A stretch of DNA of 64,000 nucleotides from Perlucidibaca wandonensis (GCF_042677145.1 NZ_JBHTIT010000001.1:2232001-2296000), one strand, 5' to 3'. Counted from the stretch's first letter, positions 7,953-16,650 are shown. Translations and numbers: made by a program. The notes: a model not told the origin generated them from the sequence alone.

Positions 7953-9238
7953 GCAGTTTTCTCCTCAATGGTGGCAGGCGCTAAGGTGCGGCGGGCGTGA
8001 GTTAGAGCTTCATCAAAAATGCGTAAGCCAGCTTCTAGGTCGGCCTCGCTCATGATTAGTGGCGGCAGCATTTTGACCACTTCGCCATGTGGGCCACAGG
8101 TCTCAATAATCATGCCCTGCTCGAAGCAGCGCGCGCTCACAGCATCGGCCATGTCGCTATTTTCTAAAACGATACCGGCAACCATGCCACGACCGCGAAT
8201 GGCGGTAATGCCTGGATGGCGTTTGCGCAGGCCTTCAAGGCGCTGATGCAATAAGCGGCCTTTGACGCGGACCTCATCAGCAAAGCTGTTGTCGGCCCAG
8301 AAGGTGTTAAGCGCAGCAGTGGCGGTAACGAATGCCGCGTTGTTGCCGCGGAAGGTGCCGTTGTGAGCCGATGGCGTCCAAATATCGTATTCAGGCTTGA
8401 TCAACACTAGCGCCATAGGTAAGCCATAGCCCGAGATCGATTTCGACAAGGTCACGATGTCGGGGTTGATACCCGCTTGCTCAAAGCTAAAAAATGAACC
8501 GGTGCGGCCACAGCCCATTTGAATGTCATCGACAATCAAGAGCATGTCATGGCGACGGCACATGGCAGCAAGGCCACGTAGCCAATCGGCTGATGCGGTA
8601 TTAATGCCACCTTCGCCCTGAATACATTCGACCAAAACAGCGGCTGGTGCGTCCATGCCTGAACCTGGATCGCTAAGCTGCTTTTCGATCAAGTCGAGAG
8701 TGTTGATGTCGCGACCATAATAGTTGGCGTAGGGCACAAACTGCGTGTCAGTCAGTGAGGCACCAGTGGCATCGCGGAACTTGCTTGAACCCGTGGCGGC
8801 AACCGAACCCGTTGTCACACCGTGGAAAGCGTTGGTAAAGCACAGGATGTTGTTGCGTGCTTTGACCAAGCGAGCCAGCTTCAAGGCTGCTTCCACAGCG
8901 TTGGTGCCGGTAGGGCCGGTGAACTGAATTTTATAGTCGAGGCGACGCGGTTTTAAAATCGTACGCTCGAAAGTTTCGATGAACTCACGCTTGGCTTCTG
9001 TGGCCATGTCTAGGCCATGCAAAATGCCATCGGCCTGTAAGTATTCGATGAGCGCAGCCTTCAGCGTGGGATGGTTGTGGCCATAGTTCAAGCTGCCAGC
9101 GCCGGCGAAAAAGTCGAGGTACTCACGACCTTCTTCGTTGGTGATGTGGCTGCCAACGGCGCGGGTAAACACCGTTGGGTAGCTGCGAACATATGAGCGA
9201 ACTTCCGACTCGAGTCGGTCAAAAATGGCTAATGGCAT
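7949..9238 (-). CDS. ectB: Diaminobutyrate-2-oxoglutarate transaminase EctB
   Basis: This 429-residue class III PLP aminotransferase converts aspartate semialdehyde to 2,4-diaminobutyrate with glutamate as amino donor, the first committed step to ectoine. Visible features are the N-terminal FAGAGSLNYGHNHP, the PLP-binding GPTGTNAVEAALKLAR, the conserved Asp in IVDDIQMGCGRTG, and the Schiff-base Lys in TLSKSISGYGLPM. The ATG has an AGGAG element inside the end of ectA (3 bp apart). The length matches the family. Confidence 0.97.
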   Translation of the reverse strand: MPLAIFDRLESEVRSYVRSYPTVFTRAVGSHITNEEGREYLDFFAGAGSLNYGHNHPTLKAALIEYLQADGILHGLDMATEAKREFIETFERTILKPRRLDYKIQFTGPTGTNAVEAALKLARLVKARNNILCFTNAFHGVTTGSVAATGSSKFRDATGASLTDTQFVPYANYYGRDINTLDLIEKQLSDPGSGMDAPAAVLVECIQGEGGINTASADWLRGLAAMCRRHDMLLIVDDIQMGCGRTGSFFSFEQAGINPDIVTLSKSISGYGLPMALVLIKPEYDIWTPSAHNGTFRGNNAAFVTATAALNTFWADNSFADEVRVKGRLLHQRLEGLRKRHPGITAIRGRGMVAGIVLENSDMADAVSARCFEQGMIIETCGPHGEVVKMLPPLIMSEADLEAGLRIFDEALTHARRTLAPATIEEKTA

Positions 9239-9241
9239 AGT

Positions 9242-9799
9242 TTATTTCTCCTGTGAATTTTGTAGGCTGTCGGCAAGTGGGGCGGGAAATGGCCCGATGC
9301 GAAACAGTTGCTCGGCTTCATGGCCGTGCGTGCCGAATAGTTCGGCCTCAAAGTGTGTCGAAATGGTCAGAGGGCAATTCAAGCGCTCGGCCAATTTCGC
9401 AAATAAGCGGGCGGAAGCCTTATTGCTAGGGCTCACCGTGGTCTCAAGAAAACACACATCGCGACATGAATGACGTGCCAAAAGACCGGCTAATAAAGTT
9501 AAGGCAAGGCCTGTGCCGCGATAGCGTTCGCCAACAACAACCTGCCAAATAAATAAAGTGTCGTGCTGCTTGGGCGGGATATAGCCAGAAATATAGCCGG
9601 CTAAGATCTCGCCTTCCTCTGCCAAGATGCAGGTGTCGGCGAAGTGCCAGCTGTGCAGCAGATAGGAATAGCAGGAGTTCAAATCAAGCGGCGGTGATTG
9701 CTCAATTAGCTCATAAACGCGAAGGCCATCGGCCTTTTCAGGTTGGCGTAGCGCTAGCGTTTGTGCGGCAGCTACTGGTGGTTTTAAGGCGGATGTCAT
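9242..9799 (-). CDS. ectA: L-2,4-diaminobutyrate gamma-acetyltransferase EctA
   Basis: This 185-residue GNAT enzyme transfers an acetyl group from acetyl-CoA to 2,4-diaminobutyrate. The substrate-side motif PPLDLNSCYSYLL and the acetyl-CoA loop in GERYRGTGLALTLL are characteristic of EctA. A GAGGA element precedes the ATG. It lies 24 bp after ectR on the same strand, so ectR and ectA are probably co-transcribed. No aspartokinase gene (ask_ect) accompanies this operon. Confidence 0.95.
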   Translation of the reverse strand: MTSALKPPVAAAQTLALRQPEKADGLRVYELIEQSPPLDLNSCYSYLLHSWHFADTCILAEEGEILAGYISGYIPPKQHDTLFIWQVVVGERYRGTGLALTLLAGLLARHSCRDVCFLETTVSPSNKASARLFAKLAERLNCPLTISTHFEAELFGTHGHEAEQLFRIGPFPAPLADSLQNSQEK

Positions 9800-9823
9800 T
9801 AGCGTCCTCTTCAGTTGTAAATC

Positions 9824-10327
9824 TTATTCAGGCGACTCGGCATGAATGGGGTCGACAGCCAGAATGGCGGAGGCATCAATATTGCTGGCGCCAAATAAGC
9901 TAACTAAGCGCTCAAGCGAGAGGGCGATGGTGGCTTGCTCTAGCTCGGGCATATTGCTCAGGCCATCGGCCAGCCGCGCTTGTAATGGAAATGGCGACAG
10001 TGTTGCGAGTGTCTTGCCCTCAGGCGTGATCGCAACATGTACTTGGCGGCGATCGTCTATTGAGCGAGTGCGAGTGACCATGCCTTTGTGCTCTAGGCGG
10101 TCAATTACGCCGACCGTTGTGCTCGGGCTTAAATCCAAGCTCTGGCTTAGCGTTTTTACTGGCATCGCGCCGTGTTTCTCCAATGCGAGTAAAGCAATGA
10201 GCTGCGGCGTGGTGATGTCTTGCTTGCCTTGCAGCTGCTTGGAGTGCATGTCGACGGCACGAATGATGCGGCGTATAGCTCTTAATATGCGCACTTCGTA
10301 ATCCGGGAGTTCGTGGTCAGGAGTCAT
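9824..10327 (-). CDS. ectR: MarR-family regulator of the ectoine operon EctR
   Basis: The 167-residue protein is a MarR-type winged helix regulator. It has a recognition region around PVKTLSQSLDLSPSTTVGVIDRLEHKG and a wing containing TRTRSIDDRRQVHVAITPEG. Its position as first gene of ectABCD identifies it as EctR, known in methylotrophs as a repressor of ectABC. The start at 10327 (MTPDHELPDYEVR) is chosen from family likeness. Longer in-frame starts at 10354 or 10435 would run into the operator or into marC, and no start has a convincing Shine-Dalgarno sequence. A palindromic operator candidate lies just upstream, so autoregulation is likely. Confidence 0.85.
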   Translation of the reverse strand: MTPDHELPDYEVRILRAIRRIIRAVDMHSKQLQGKQDITTPQLIALLALEKHGAMPVKTLSQSLDLSPSTTVGVIDRLEHKGMVTRTRSIDDRRQVHVAITPEGKTLATLSPFPLQARLADGLSNMPELEQATIALSLERLVSLFGASNIDASAILAVDPIHAESPE

Positions 10328-10360
10328 GTAATTAGTCGTTCTTAATGAAATCATTTGAGT

Positions 10361-10387
10361 AGAAATAATTTCTAGTGTTACTATTTT
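10361..10387. promoter_or_regulatory. Candidate EctR operator in ectR-marC divergent region
   Basis: Two overlapping symmetric elements are present. One is AGAAAT-A-ATTTCT (10361-10373), a perfect 13-bp palindrome. The other is TTTCTAGT-GTT-ACTATTTT (10369-10387), with TAGT/ACTA core half-sites. As I recall it, the EctR site published for methylotrophs has TAGT and ACTA half-sites around a GT or GTA spacer, and the second element resembles that layout. It lies 34-60 bp upstream of ectR and 30-57 bp upstream of marC, so it could control both directions. Confidence 0.55.
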
Positions 10388-10417
10388 GGCGTCAAAAGTC
10401 AACCCCGAGGGTGTCCT

Positions 10418-11026
10418 GTGTTCCCGTTGGACCAACTGCTTTTCTTTTTCGCGCTACTTAATCCCTTCCTTTTAAGCTTGTATTTGATCGACCTGATGGT
10501 GGCGATGCCAAGTCGCCAATTTGCCCACGTGCTAACGCGCGGTGTGATCATGGGCGGCGTTGTCTTCTCCGTCTTTGCGCTAACCGGTGAAAGCCTCTTT
10601 ACCAATTTGTTGCATGTTAATTTCGCGTCCTTCCAGATTTTTGGCGGCGTGCTGTTTTTGCTTGTTGGCATCCGCTTCTTCTTTGAGGGTGTGAGTGCAT
10701 TGAGTGGCCTGCGCGGCGATCCTGAGCATGTTGCCGGCTCTATCGCCATGCCATTTTTGATTGGGCCAGCGACTGTATCTGCCGCAATTTTAATGGGCGC
10801 ATCTATCCCGAAATGGCATGCCGTTGGCGTGGTATGGCTGACGTTACTGCTAATGGTGTTTGGCTTGTTGCTGCTGAAATTCATTCATGATCGTGTCCGT
10901 GTTAAAAGCGCGCGCCTAGTCGATCGTTATGTCGAAGTCACTGGTCGTGTATCGGCCTTGGTCATTGGCACTTATGCCGTTGAGATGTTGGCGCAAGGTA
11001 TTGGTCGCTGGGTGGCAGCAATGTAA
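10418..11026 (+). CDS. MarC family integral membrane protein
   Basis: This 202-residue protein has six predicted hydrophobic segments and the MarC/UPF0056 hallmarks: an N-terminal LLNPF turn after the first half helix, and the repeated SIAMPFLIGPATVSAAI re-entrant-like motif near residue 105. It starts with GTG, preceded by a CGAGGG element. The family was once linked to multiple antibiotic resistance but its function is unknown. It is divergent from ectR and shares its promoter region. A 10-bp hairpin follows the gene. Confidence 0.85.
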   Translation: MFPLDQLLFFFALLNPFLLSLYLIDLMVAMPSRQFAHVLTRGVIMGGVVFSVFALTGESLFTNLLHVNFASFQIFGGVLFLLVGIRFFFEGVSALSGLRGDPEHVAGSIAMPFLIGPATVSAAILMGASIPKWHAVGVVWLTLLLMVFGLLLLKFIHDRVRVKSARLVDRYVEVTGRVSALVIGTYAVEMLAQGIGRWVAAM

Positions 11027-11066
11027 TTAATTGCCGCGATGGACAGCATCAGCGACAATATGTACC

Positions 11067-11101
11067 CGCGCGGCTTTAATAAGCCGCGCGTTCTTATTTT
11101 T
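11067..11101 (+). terminator. Terminator after marC
   Basis: A perfect 10-bp GC-rich stem (CGCGCGGCTT / AAGCCGCGCG) with loop TAAT is followed by TTCTTATTTTT. It ends 23 bp before the tkt start, so the tkt promoter must overlap it or lie upstream, in which case it would attenuate the tkt transcript. Confidence 0.75.
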
Positions 11102-11124
11102 GCCCGCCGACTGGAGTGCCCCGC

Positions 11125-13125
11125 ATGCCCGCGCAGCCTTTAAATCAACGCCACTACGCCAACGCCATTCGGGCGTTATCGATGGATGCAGTTCAACAGG
11201 CTAATTCGGGTCACCCCGGCGCTCCGATGGGCATGGCGGATATCGCCGAAGTCGTCTGGCGCCAGTTCATGCGCTACAACCCGGCCAATCCCAACTGGAT
11301 CAATCGCGACCGCTTTGTGCTCTCCAACGGCCACGGCTCCATGCTGCAATACGCATTGCTGCACCTGACTGGCTTCGATGTGTCCATCGATGACTTAAAA
11401 GCTTTTCGCCAGCTGCACAGCAAAACTCCAGGCCACCCTGAGCTTGGTTACACGCCCGGCATTGAAACCACTACTGGTCCACTTGGCCAAGGCATAGCTA
11501 ACGCCGTCGGCATGGCGCTGGCGGAAAGAACGCTCGCCGCGCAATTTAACCGCGACAATCTCGCCGTCGTTGACCATTTCACCTATTGCTTCTTAGGCGA
11601 TGGTTGCTTGATGGAAGGCATCTCGCACGAAGTCTGCTCGCTGGCGGGCACATTGGGCTTGGGCAAGCTCATTGCCTATTACGACGACAATGGCATCTCC
11701 ATTGATGGTGAAGTTGAAGGCTGGTTCTCCGACGACACACCGAAGCGTTTCGAGGCCTATGGCTGGCAAGTGATCGGCCCTATCGATGGCCATGACGCCG
11801 ATGCCATTCGCACCGCCACGCAAGAGGCGCAAGCTGATATTTCGCGCCCAACAATGATTATCTGCAAAACCGTGATTGGTGCTGGTTCGCCAAATAAACA
11901 AGGCAAAGAAGATTGCCACGGTGCGCCATTGGGTAAGGATGAAATTGCCCTGACTCGCGCCGCATTGGGCTGGGAGCACGAGCCCTTTGTCATTCCAAGC
12001 GAAATTTATGAAGCCTGGGATGCGCGTCCAAAAGGTGATGTCTTAGAGAAAAACTGGGACGGCCTGTGGTCGCAATACGAGCAAGCACACCCGAGCTTGG
12101 CGGCCGAATTACTACGCCGTTTAAGTGGCGAATTGCCAGCTGACTTTGCCGCCACTGCGGACGCGTGGATCAATGGCTGCGCCGAAAAGGGCGATAGCAT
12201 TGCCTCACGCAAAGCCTCGCAAAACACGCTGAACACTTTTGGTCCAGCATTGCCCGAATTACTTGGCGGTTCAGCCGACTTGGCCGGCTCCAACTTAACC
12301 TTGTGGAAAGGCTGCCACGGCGTGCAAGACCATGCTGATGGCAACTATGTCTATTACGGCGTGCGCGAATTTGGCATGAGCGCAATCATGAACGGCGTCG
12401 CCTTGCACGGCGGCTTCGTGCCTTATGGCGCCACCTTCCTGATGTTCATGGAATATGCCCGCAACGCCCTACGTATGGCGGCGTTGATGAAGCAGCGCGT
12501 AATTCATGTCTATACTCACGACTCCATCGGCCTTGGTGAAGATGGCCCGACTCATCAACCAGTCGAGCAGCTCGCCAGCTTGCGTCAAACGCCAAACTTG
12601 AGCTCATGGCGTCCAGCCGACACCGTGGAGTCAGCGGTGGCATGGCGCGAAGCCTTATTGCGCAAAGACGGTCCAACCGCCTTGGTATTTTCACGTCAAA
12701 ATCTCGCGCACCAAACGCGTACGCCAGAGCAAATTAACAATATCGCTCGCGGCGGCTATGTTTTGCGCGATGCCGAGCGCGTCGACGCCATCATTATCAG
12801 CGCCGGTTCGGAAGTGGACTTGGCCATGCAGGCAGCCGAGACCTTGACTGCCGAAGGCTTGGGTGTGCGCGTGGTGTCGATGCCATCTCCCGATATCTTC
12901 CTTAAGCAAGATGCCGCCTATCGCGATAGCGTGCTGCCATTGAGCGTACGTAAACGTGTGGCAGTCGAAGCTTCCATCACCGATTACTGGCATCGTTTTG
13001 TCGGTCTCGATGGCGCGGTGATTGGCATGACCACTTTCGGTGAGTCAGCACCAGCTGGTGACCTCTATAAGCACTTTGGCATCACTGCTGAAGCCGTTGC
13101 CAATGCCGTGCGTGGTTTGGCCTAA
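11125..13125 (+). CDS. tkt: Transketolase
   Basis: This 666-residue thiamine diphosphate enzyme of the pentose phosphate pathway exchanges two-carbon units between sugar phosphates. Visible features are the N-terminal ANSGHPGAPMGMADIAE, the ThDP-binding GDGCLMEGISHEV, the pyrimidine-domain YTHDSIGLGEDGPTHQPVEQ and the C-terminal AGSEVDLAM. The ATG at 11125 is chosen because GGAG lies 8 bp upstream; a GTG at 11116 overlaps that element. First gene of the tkt-epd-pgk-fba cluster, followed 3 bp later by epd. Confidence 0.97.
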   Translation: MPAQPLNQRHYANAIRALSMDAVQQANSGHPGAPMGMADIAEVVWRQFMRYNPANPNWINRDRFVLSNGHGSMLQYALLHLTGFDVSIDDLKAFRQLHSKTPGHPELGYTPGIETTTGPLGQGIANAVGMALAERTLAAQFNRDNLAVVDHFTYCFLGDGCLMEGISHEVCSLAGTLGLGKLIAYYDDNGISIDGEVEGWFSDDTPKRFEAYGWQVIGPIDGHDADAIRTATQEAQADISRPTMIICKTVIGAGSPNKQGKEDCHGAPLGKDEIALTRAALGWEHEPFVIPSEIYEAWDARPKGDVLEKNWDGLWSQYEQAHPSLAAELLRRLSGELPADFAATADAWINGCAEKGDSIASRKASQNTLNTFGPALPELLGGSADLAGSNLTLWKGCHGVQDHADGNYVYYGVREFGMSAIMNGVALHGGFVPYGATFLMFMEYARNALRMAALMKQRVIHVYTHDSIGLGEDGPTHQPVEQLASLRQTPNLSSWRPADTVESAVAWREALLRKDGPTALVFSRQNLAHQTRTPEQINNIARGGYVLRDAERVDAIIISAGSEVDLAMQAAETLTAEGLGVRVVSMPSPDIFLKQDAAYRDSVLPLSVRKRVAVEASITDYWHRFVGLDGAVIGMTTFGESAPAGDLYKHFGITAEAVANAVRGLA

Positions 13126-13128
13126 GGC

Positions 13129-14199
13129 ATGAATCAGCCCGCGATGAGACTGCGTGTAGCGATTAATGGTTTTGGCCGTATTGGCCGCCATGTGCTGCGC
13201 GCGCTGATCGAGGCTGGTGAGCGCTATGACATTGATATCGTCGCCATTAATGATCTTGGCGATGATGAGTCGCTGCTGCATTTGCTGCGCTACGACACTA
13301 CCCATGGCCGTTTGCCGGTTGCTGCTGAGTTAGAAAATGGCGTTTTGCGTATTGGCCGCCAGCGCATCCGTCTATTAGAAGAAGCCCTGCCAGAAAAGCT
13401 GCCGTGGAAGCATTTGAGCGTTGATGTGGTGCTTGAGTGCACCGGCCAGTTTCGGGCCCAAGCTCAGGCGGCGCGGCACTTAAGTGCTGGTGCAGGCCGT
13501 GTGGTGATTGGCGCGGCACCATTCGATACGGCCGATGCCATTATCGTCTATGGCGTTAATGACGGTGATTTGCGCGCGGAGCATCAGGTTATTTCTGCCG
13601 CCAGCTGCACTTCGCACGCGCTTTGCCCCATGCTGCAGGCATTGCATGATTTCGCTGGCATTGAGTCGGCCTTGATGACGGAAATTCACGCCTTCACTTC
13701 CGATCAAGTCTTGCTCGACCATGTTCATCGTGATCCACGCCGAGGCCGCGCTGGCGCACACAATATGATTCCCACCACGTCGAGTGCGCTCGGTGTGGCG
13801 CGCAAAATATTTCCCGACTTGGCGGATAAAATCGGTGGTTATTCTTTGCGTGTGCCAACGCTAAACGTCGCTGCCATCGATCTCACCGTGCAACTTACAC
13901 GCGATGTTACCGTGGCTGATTTGCACCAAGCATTTATCGCTTACGCCCAAGGCCCCGGCCTCGGCTGGATGAGCATTAATGATGAGCCCTTGGTATCGTC
14001 AGACTTTAACCATCGCGCCGAATCATTGATTGTCGACCTCACGCAAACTGAAGTGGTCGGCCGCCAAGTAAAAGTTTTCGCCTGGTATGACAACGAGTGG
14101 GGCTATGCCAACCGCCTGCTCGACCTCTGCCAGCGCATCGCCAGTCTGCCACCCGCGCCGAAGTATCCCGACGCCGCCGCTGTGCTGAGCGATGCTTAA
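13129..14199 (+). CDS. epd: Erythrose-4-phosphate dehydrogenase-like (GAPDH family)
   Basis: The 356-residue protein has the NAD-binding NGFGRIGRHVLRAL, the DTTHGR segment, the catalytic Cys in AASCTSHALCP, the catalytic His in EIHAFTSDQ and the C-terminal YDNEWGYANR. Its place between tkt and pgk-fba points to Epd, which oxidises erythrose 4-phosphate for pyridoxal phosphate synthesis. The segment after the Cys is odd: the usual family sequence is SCTTN, here SCTSH. The Cys-His pair is kept, so activity is plausible. Glycolytic GAPDH activity cannot be ruled out. The start could also be the ATG at 13144. Confidence 0.82.
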   Translation: MNQPAMRLRVAINGFGRIGRHVLRALIEAGERYDIDIVAINDLGDDESLLHLLRYDTTHGRLPVAAELENGVLRIGRQRIRLLEEALPEKLPWKHLSVDVVLECTGQFRAQAQAARHLSAGAGRVVIGAAPFDTADAIIVYGVNDGDLRAEHQVISAASCTSHALCPMLQALHDFAGIESALMTEIHAFTSDQVLLDHVHRDPRRGRAGAHNMIPTTSSALGVARKIFPDLADKIGGYSLRVPTLNVAAIDLTVQLTRDVTVADLHQAFIAYAQGPGLGWMSINDEPLVSSDFNHRAESLIVDLTQTEVVGRQVKVFAWYDNEWGYANRLLDLCQRIASLPPAPKYPDAAAVLSDA

Positions 14200-14231
14200 A
14201 CCGACTTTGAATTAACTGTAGGAATGCCATG

Positions 14232-15422
14232 ATGCCTGTTATTGCCATGACCGAATTAGACTTGACCGCCAAGCGCGTGCTGATTCGAGAAGACTTAAAC
14301 GTGCCAATGAAAGCTGGTGTGATTCGCTCCGATGCTCGTTTGCAAGCGGCGCTGCCGACCATCCAGCAAGCCCTGAGGCAAGGCGCTGCAGTATTGGTTT
14401 GCTCGCACTTGGGCCGCCCAACGGAAGGCGAGTTTAACGAAGAGCTTTCACTGGCGCCGGTGGCTGCTTGGCTAAGTGAGAAGCTTGGTCAAAATGTGGC
14501 GCTAGTGCGTGATTATTTAGCAGGTGTGGATGTAGCGCCAGGCCAGGTCGTGCTACTGGAAAACGTACGCTTTAACGTTGGCGAAAAGAAAAATGCCGAC
14601 GCATTAGCTCAGCAATATGCCGCTCTTTGCGATGTGTTCGTGATGGATGCTTTTGGTACTGCACACCGCGCTGAAGGCTCCACACATGGCGTTGCCAAGT
14701 TCGCCCCAATGGCCGCCGCCGGCCCTTTATTGGCAGCCGAGCTGCACGCCCTAGGCCAAGCACTTGATGCGCCAGCGCGTCCAATGGCTGCCATTGTTGC
14801 CGGCTCGAAAGTCTCGACCAAGCTCGATGTGCTGACCTCTTTAAGCAGCCTCTGCGATCAGCTCATTGTTGGCGGCGGCATCGCCAATACCTTCTTGGCC
14901 GCTGCCGGTTTCCCAGTCGGCAAGTCGCTGTGCGAACATGACTTGCTCGACACCGCGCGCGCCATTGCTGCGAAAGTCGATGTGCCGTTGCCTACCGATG
15001 TTGTGGTGGCAGAAATCACCGGCCCCATCGAAGACTTCATGGCCTTCGTGCAGGCCGCCACACCGGTGGTGAAAGCAGTAGCTGACGTTGGCCCCAATGA
15101 CATGATTTTGGATGTCGGCCCCGACACCGCCAAACGCTTTGCTGAGCTGTTGAAAGCGGCGAAAACTATTCTGTGGAATGGCCCTGTTGGCGTTTTTGAG
15201 GTCGATGCCTTCGGTGAAGGCACGAAAGCCTTGAGTTTGGCTGTGGCTGAAAGCAGTGCCTTCTCTATTGCTGGCGGTGGCGATACGCTAGCGGCCATTG
15301 ATAAGTACGGCGTGGCCGATCGCGTGTCCTATATTTCCACTGGTGGTGGCGCATTTTTAGAATTTGTTGAAGGCAAGGAATTGCCCGCTGTGGCGGCTTT
15401 AAAAGCGGCAGCGGCAAAATAA
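14232..15422 (+). CDS. pgk: Phosphoglycerate kinase
   Basis: This 396-residue glycolytic kinase interconverts 1,3-bisphosphoglycerate and 3-phosphoglycerate with ADP/ATP. It shows the N-terminal RVLIREDLNVP, the substrate-binding SHLGRPTEG, and the nucleotide-side WNGPVGVFE and AGGGDTLAAI motifs. Two adjacent ATG codons exist at 14229 and 14232. The second is 8 bp from the AGGA element and is preferred. Both starts lie 29-32 bp after epd, in the same operon. Confidence 0.97.
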   Translation: MPVIAMTELDLTAKRVLIREDLNVPMKAGVIRSDARLQAALPTIQQALRQGAAVLVCSHLGRPTEGEFNEELSLAPVAAWLSEKLGQNVALVRDYLAGVDVAPGQVVLLENVRFNVGEKKNADALAQQYAALCDVFVMDAFGTAHRAEGSTHGVAKFAPMAAAGPLLAAELHALGQALDAPARPMAAIVAGSKVSTKLDVLTSLSSLCDQLIVGGGIANTFLAAAGFPVGKSLCEHDLLDTARAIAAKVDVPLPTDVVVAEITGPIEDFMAFVQAATPVVKAVADVGPNDMILDVGPDTAKRFAELLKAAKTILWNGPVGVFEVDAFGEGTKALSLAVAESSAFSIAGGGDTLAAIDKYGVADRVSYISTGGGAFLEFVEGKELPAVAALKAAAAK

Positions 15423-15463
15423 TTTAGGGTTTAACGCGGCGTACGTCGCATAGGAGAGATGAT

Positions 15464-16528
15464 ATGGCGCTGATTAGCTTACGCCAATTGCTAGACCACG
15501 CCGCTGAGCACAGCTATGGCGTACCGGCGTTTAACGTCAATAACTTAGAACAAATGCGCGCCATCATGGAAGCGGCCGATAAGACTGACTCACCGGTGAT
15601 CGTGCAGGCTTCGGCTGGTGCGCGTAAATATGCCGGTGCTCCATTTTTGCGCCACTTGATCTTGGCAGCCATCGAGGAGTTTCCACATATTCCCGTGGTC
15701 ATGCACCAAGATCACGGCACCAGCCCAGCCATTTGCCAGCGCTCCATCCAGCTCGGCTTTAGCTCAGTGATGATGGACGGCTCGCTCGGCGAAGATGGCA
15801 AAACGCCAACTAGCTATGAATACAACGCCGGCGTTACTCGCCGCGTAGTTGAGATGGCGCATGCTTGTGGTGTTTCAGTAGAAGGCGAAATTGGTTGCTT
15901 GGGTTCTCTGGAAACTGGCTTGGCCGGTGAAGAAGATGGTGTGGGTGCCGAAGGCATCCTCGACCACTCGCAAATGCTGACCGACCCAGAGGAAGCCGCG
16001 CGCTTCGTGCAAGACACTGGTGTCGATGCCTTGGCGATTGCCATTGGCACGTCGCATGGCGCTTACAAGTTTACGCGTCCTCCGACTGATGACATTTTGG
16101 CGATTGATCGCATTAAAGAAATTCATGCGCGCATTCCCAACACGCATTTGGTCATGCATGGCTCGTCCAGCGTGCCGCAAGAGTGGCTGCAGATCATCAA
16201 CCAATACGGTGGTGATATTAAAGAGACTTACGGTGTGCCAGTGGAGCAAATCGTTGAGGCGATTAAGCACGGCGTGCGTAAAGTGAATATCGACACCGAT
16301 TTGCGCTTGGCATCGACTGGCGCGATTCGTCGCCATATGGCCGAGCATCCAGCCGAGTTTGATCCACGTAAGTTCTTTAAAGACACTATCGTTGCTATGC
16401 GTGATGTCTGCGTCGATCGCTATGTCGCATTCAATTGCGCAGGCCAAGCTAGCAAAATTCGCGCGCTGTCTTTAGACGCAATGACTGAGCGTTATATTCG
16501 CGGCGAGCTGCGCCAACAGGTGCAATAA
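15464..16528 (+). CDS. fba: Class II fructose-bisphosphate aldolase
   Basis: This 354-residue zinc aldolase cleaves or makes fructose 1,6-bisphosphate. Visible features are the N-terminal YGVPAFNVNNLEQ, the zinc-ligand HQDHG, the VEGEIG Glu region, and the HGSSSVP and KVNIDTDLR motifs. The Calvin-cycle-type subfamily features (long GEEDGVGAEGIL insert) are present, as in pseudomonad and other gammaproteobacterial Fba. AGGAGAG precedes the ATG. A strong terminator follows, ending the tkt-epd-pgk-fba unit. No RuBisCO or phosphoribulokinase gene is seen here, so the name does not imply CO2 fixation. Confidence 0.96.
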   Translation: MALISLRQLLDHAAEHSYGVPAFNVNNLEQMRAIMEAADKTDSPVIVQASAGARKYAGAPFLRHLILAAIEEFPHIPVVMHQDHGTSPAICQRSIQLGFSSVMMDGSLGEDGKTPTSYEYNAGVTRRVVEMAHACGVSVEGEIGCLGSLETGLAGEEDGVGAEGILDHSQMLTDPEEAARFVQDTGVDALAIAIGTSHGAYKFTRPPTDDILAIDRIKEIHARIPNTHLVMHGSSSVPQEWLQIINQYGGDIKETYGVPVEQIVEAIKHGVRKVNIDTDLRLASTGAIRRHMAEHPAEFDPRKFFKDTIVAMRDVCVDRYVAFNCAGQASKIRALSLDAMTERYIRGELRQQVQ

Positions 16529-16570
16529 GCTGAGCTGTTAGTCGGCATGAAAACTGCCTAATCGCTTCAT

Positions 16571-16597
16571 AAAAAAGCCCGCTTAGCGGGCTTTTTT
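16571..16597 (+). terminator. Terminator after fba
   Basis: AAAAAAGCCCGC-TTA-GCGGGCTTTTTT is a perfect inverted repeat with a T-run on the plus strand, 43 bp after the fba stop. It is also symmetric enough to act on the opposing lpoB transcript. Confidence 0.92.
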
Positions 16598-16650
16598 ATG
16601 TCTTGAGGTATTAGATTTGGCTCACGAGGAGCTTAGCTAGTCGAAGCTTC

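Noticed and set aside
15875..16447. 190-residue open frame opposite fba
   Set aside because: It lies entirely inside the fba gene on the other strand and shows no family features.
15464..16528. Evidence for CO2 fixation from a Calvin-type aldolase
   Set aside because: The subfamily name reflects sequence grouping only; no RuBisCO or phosphoribulokinase gene is in the window.
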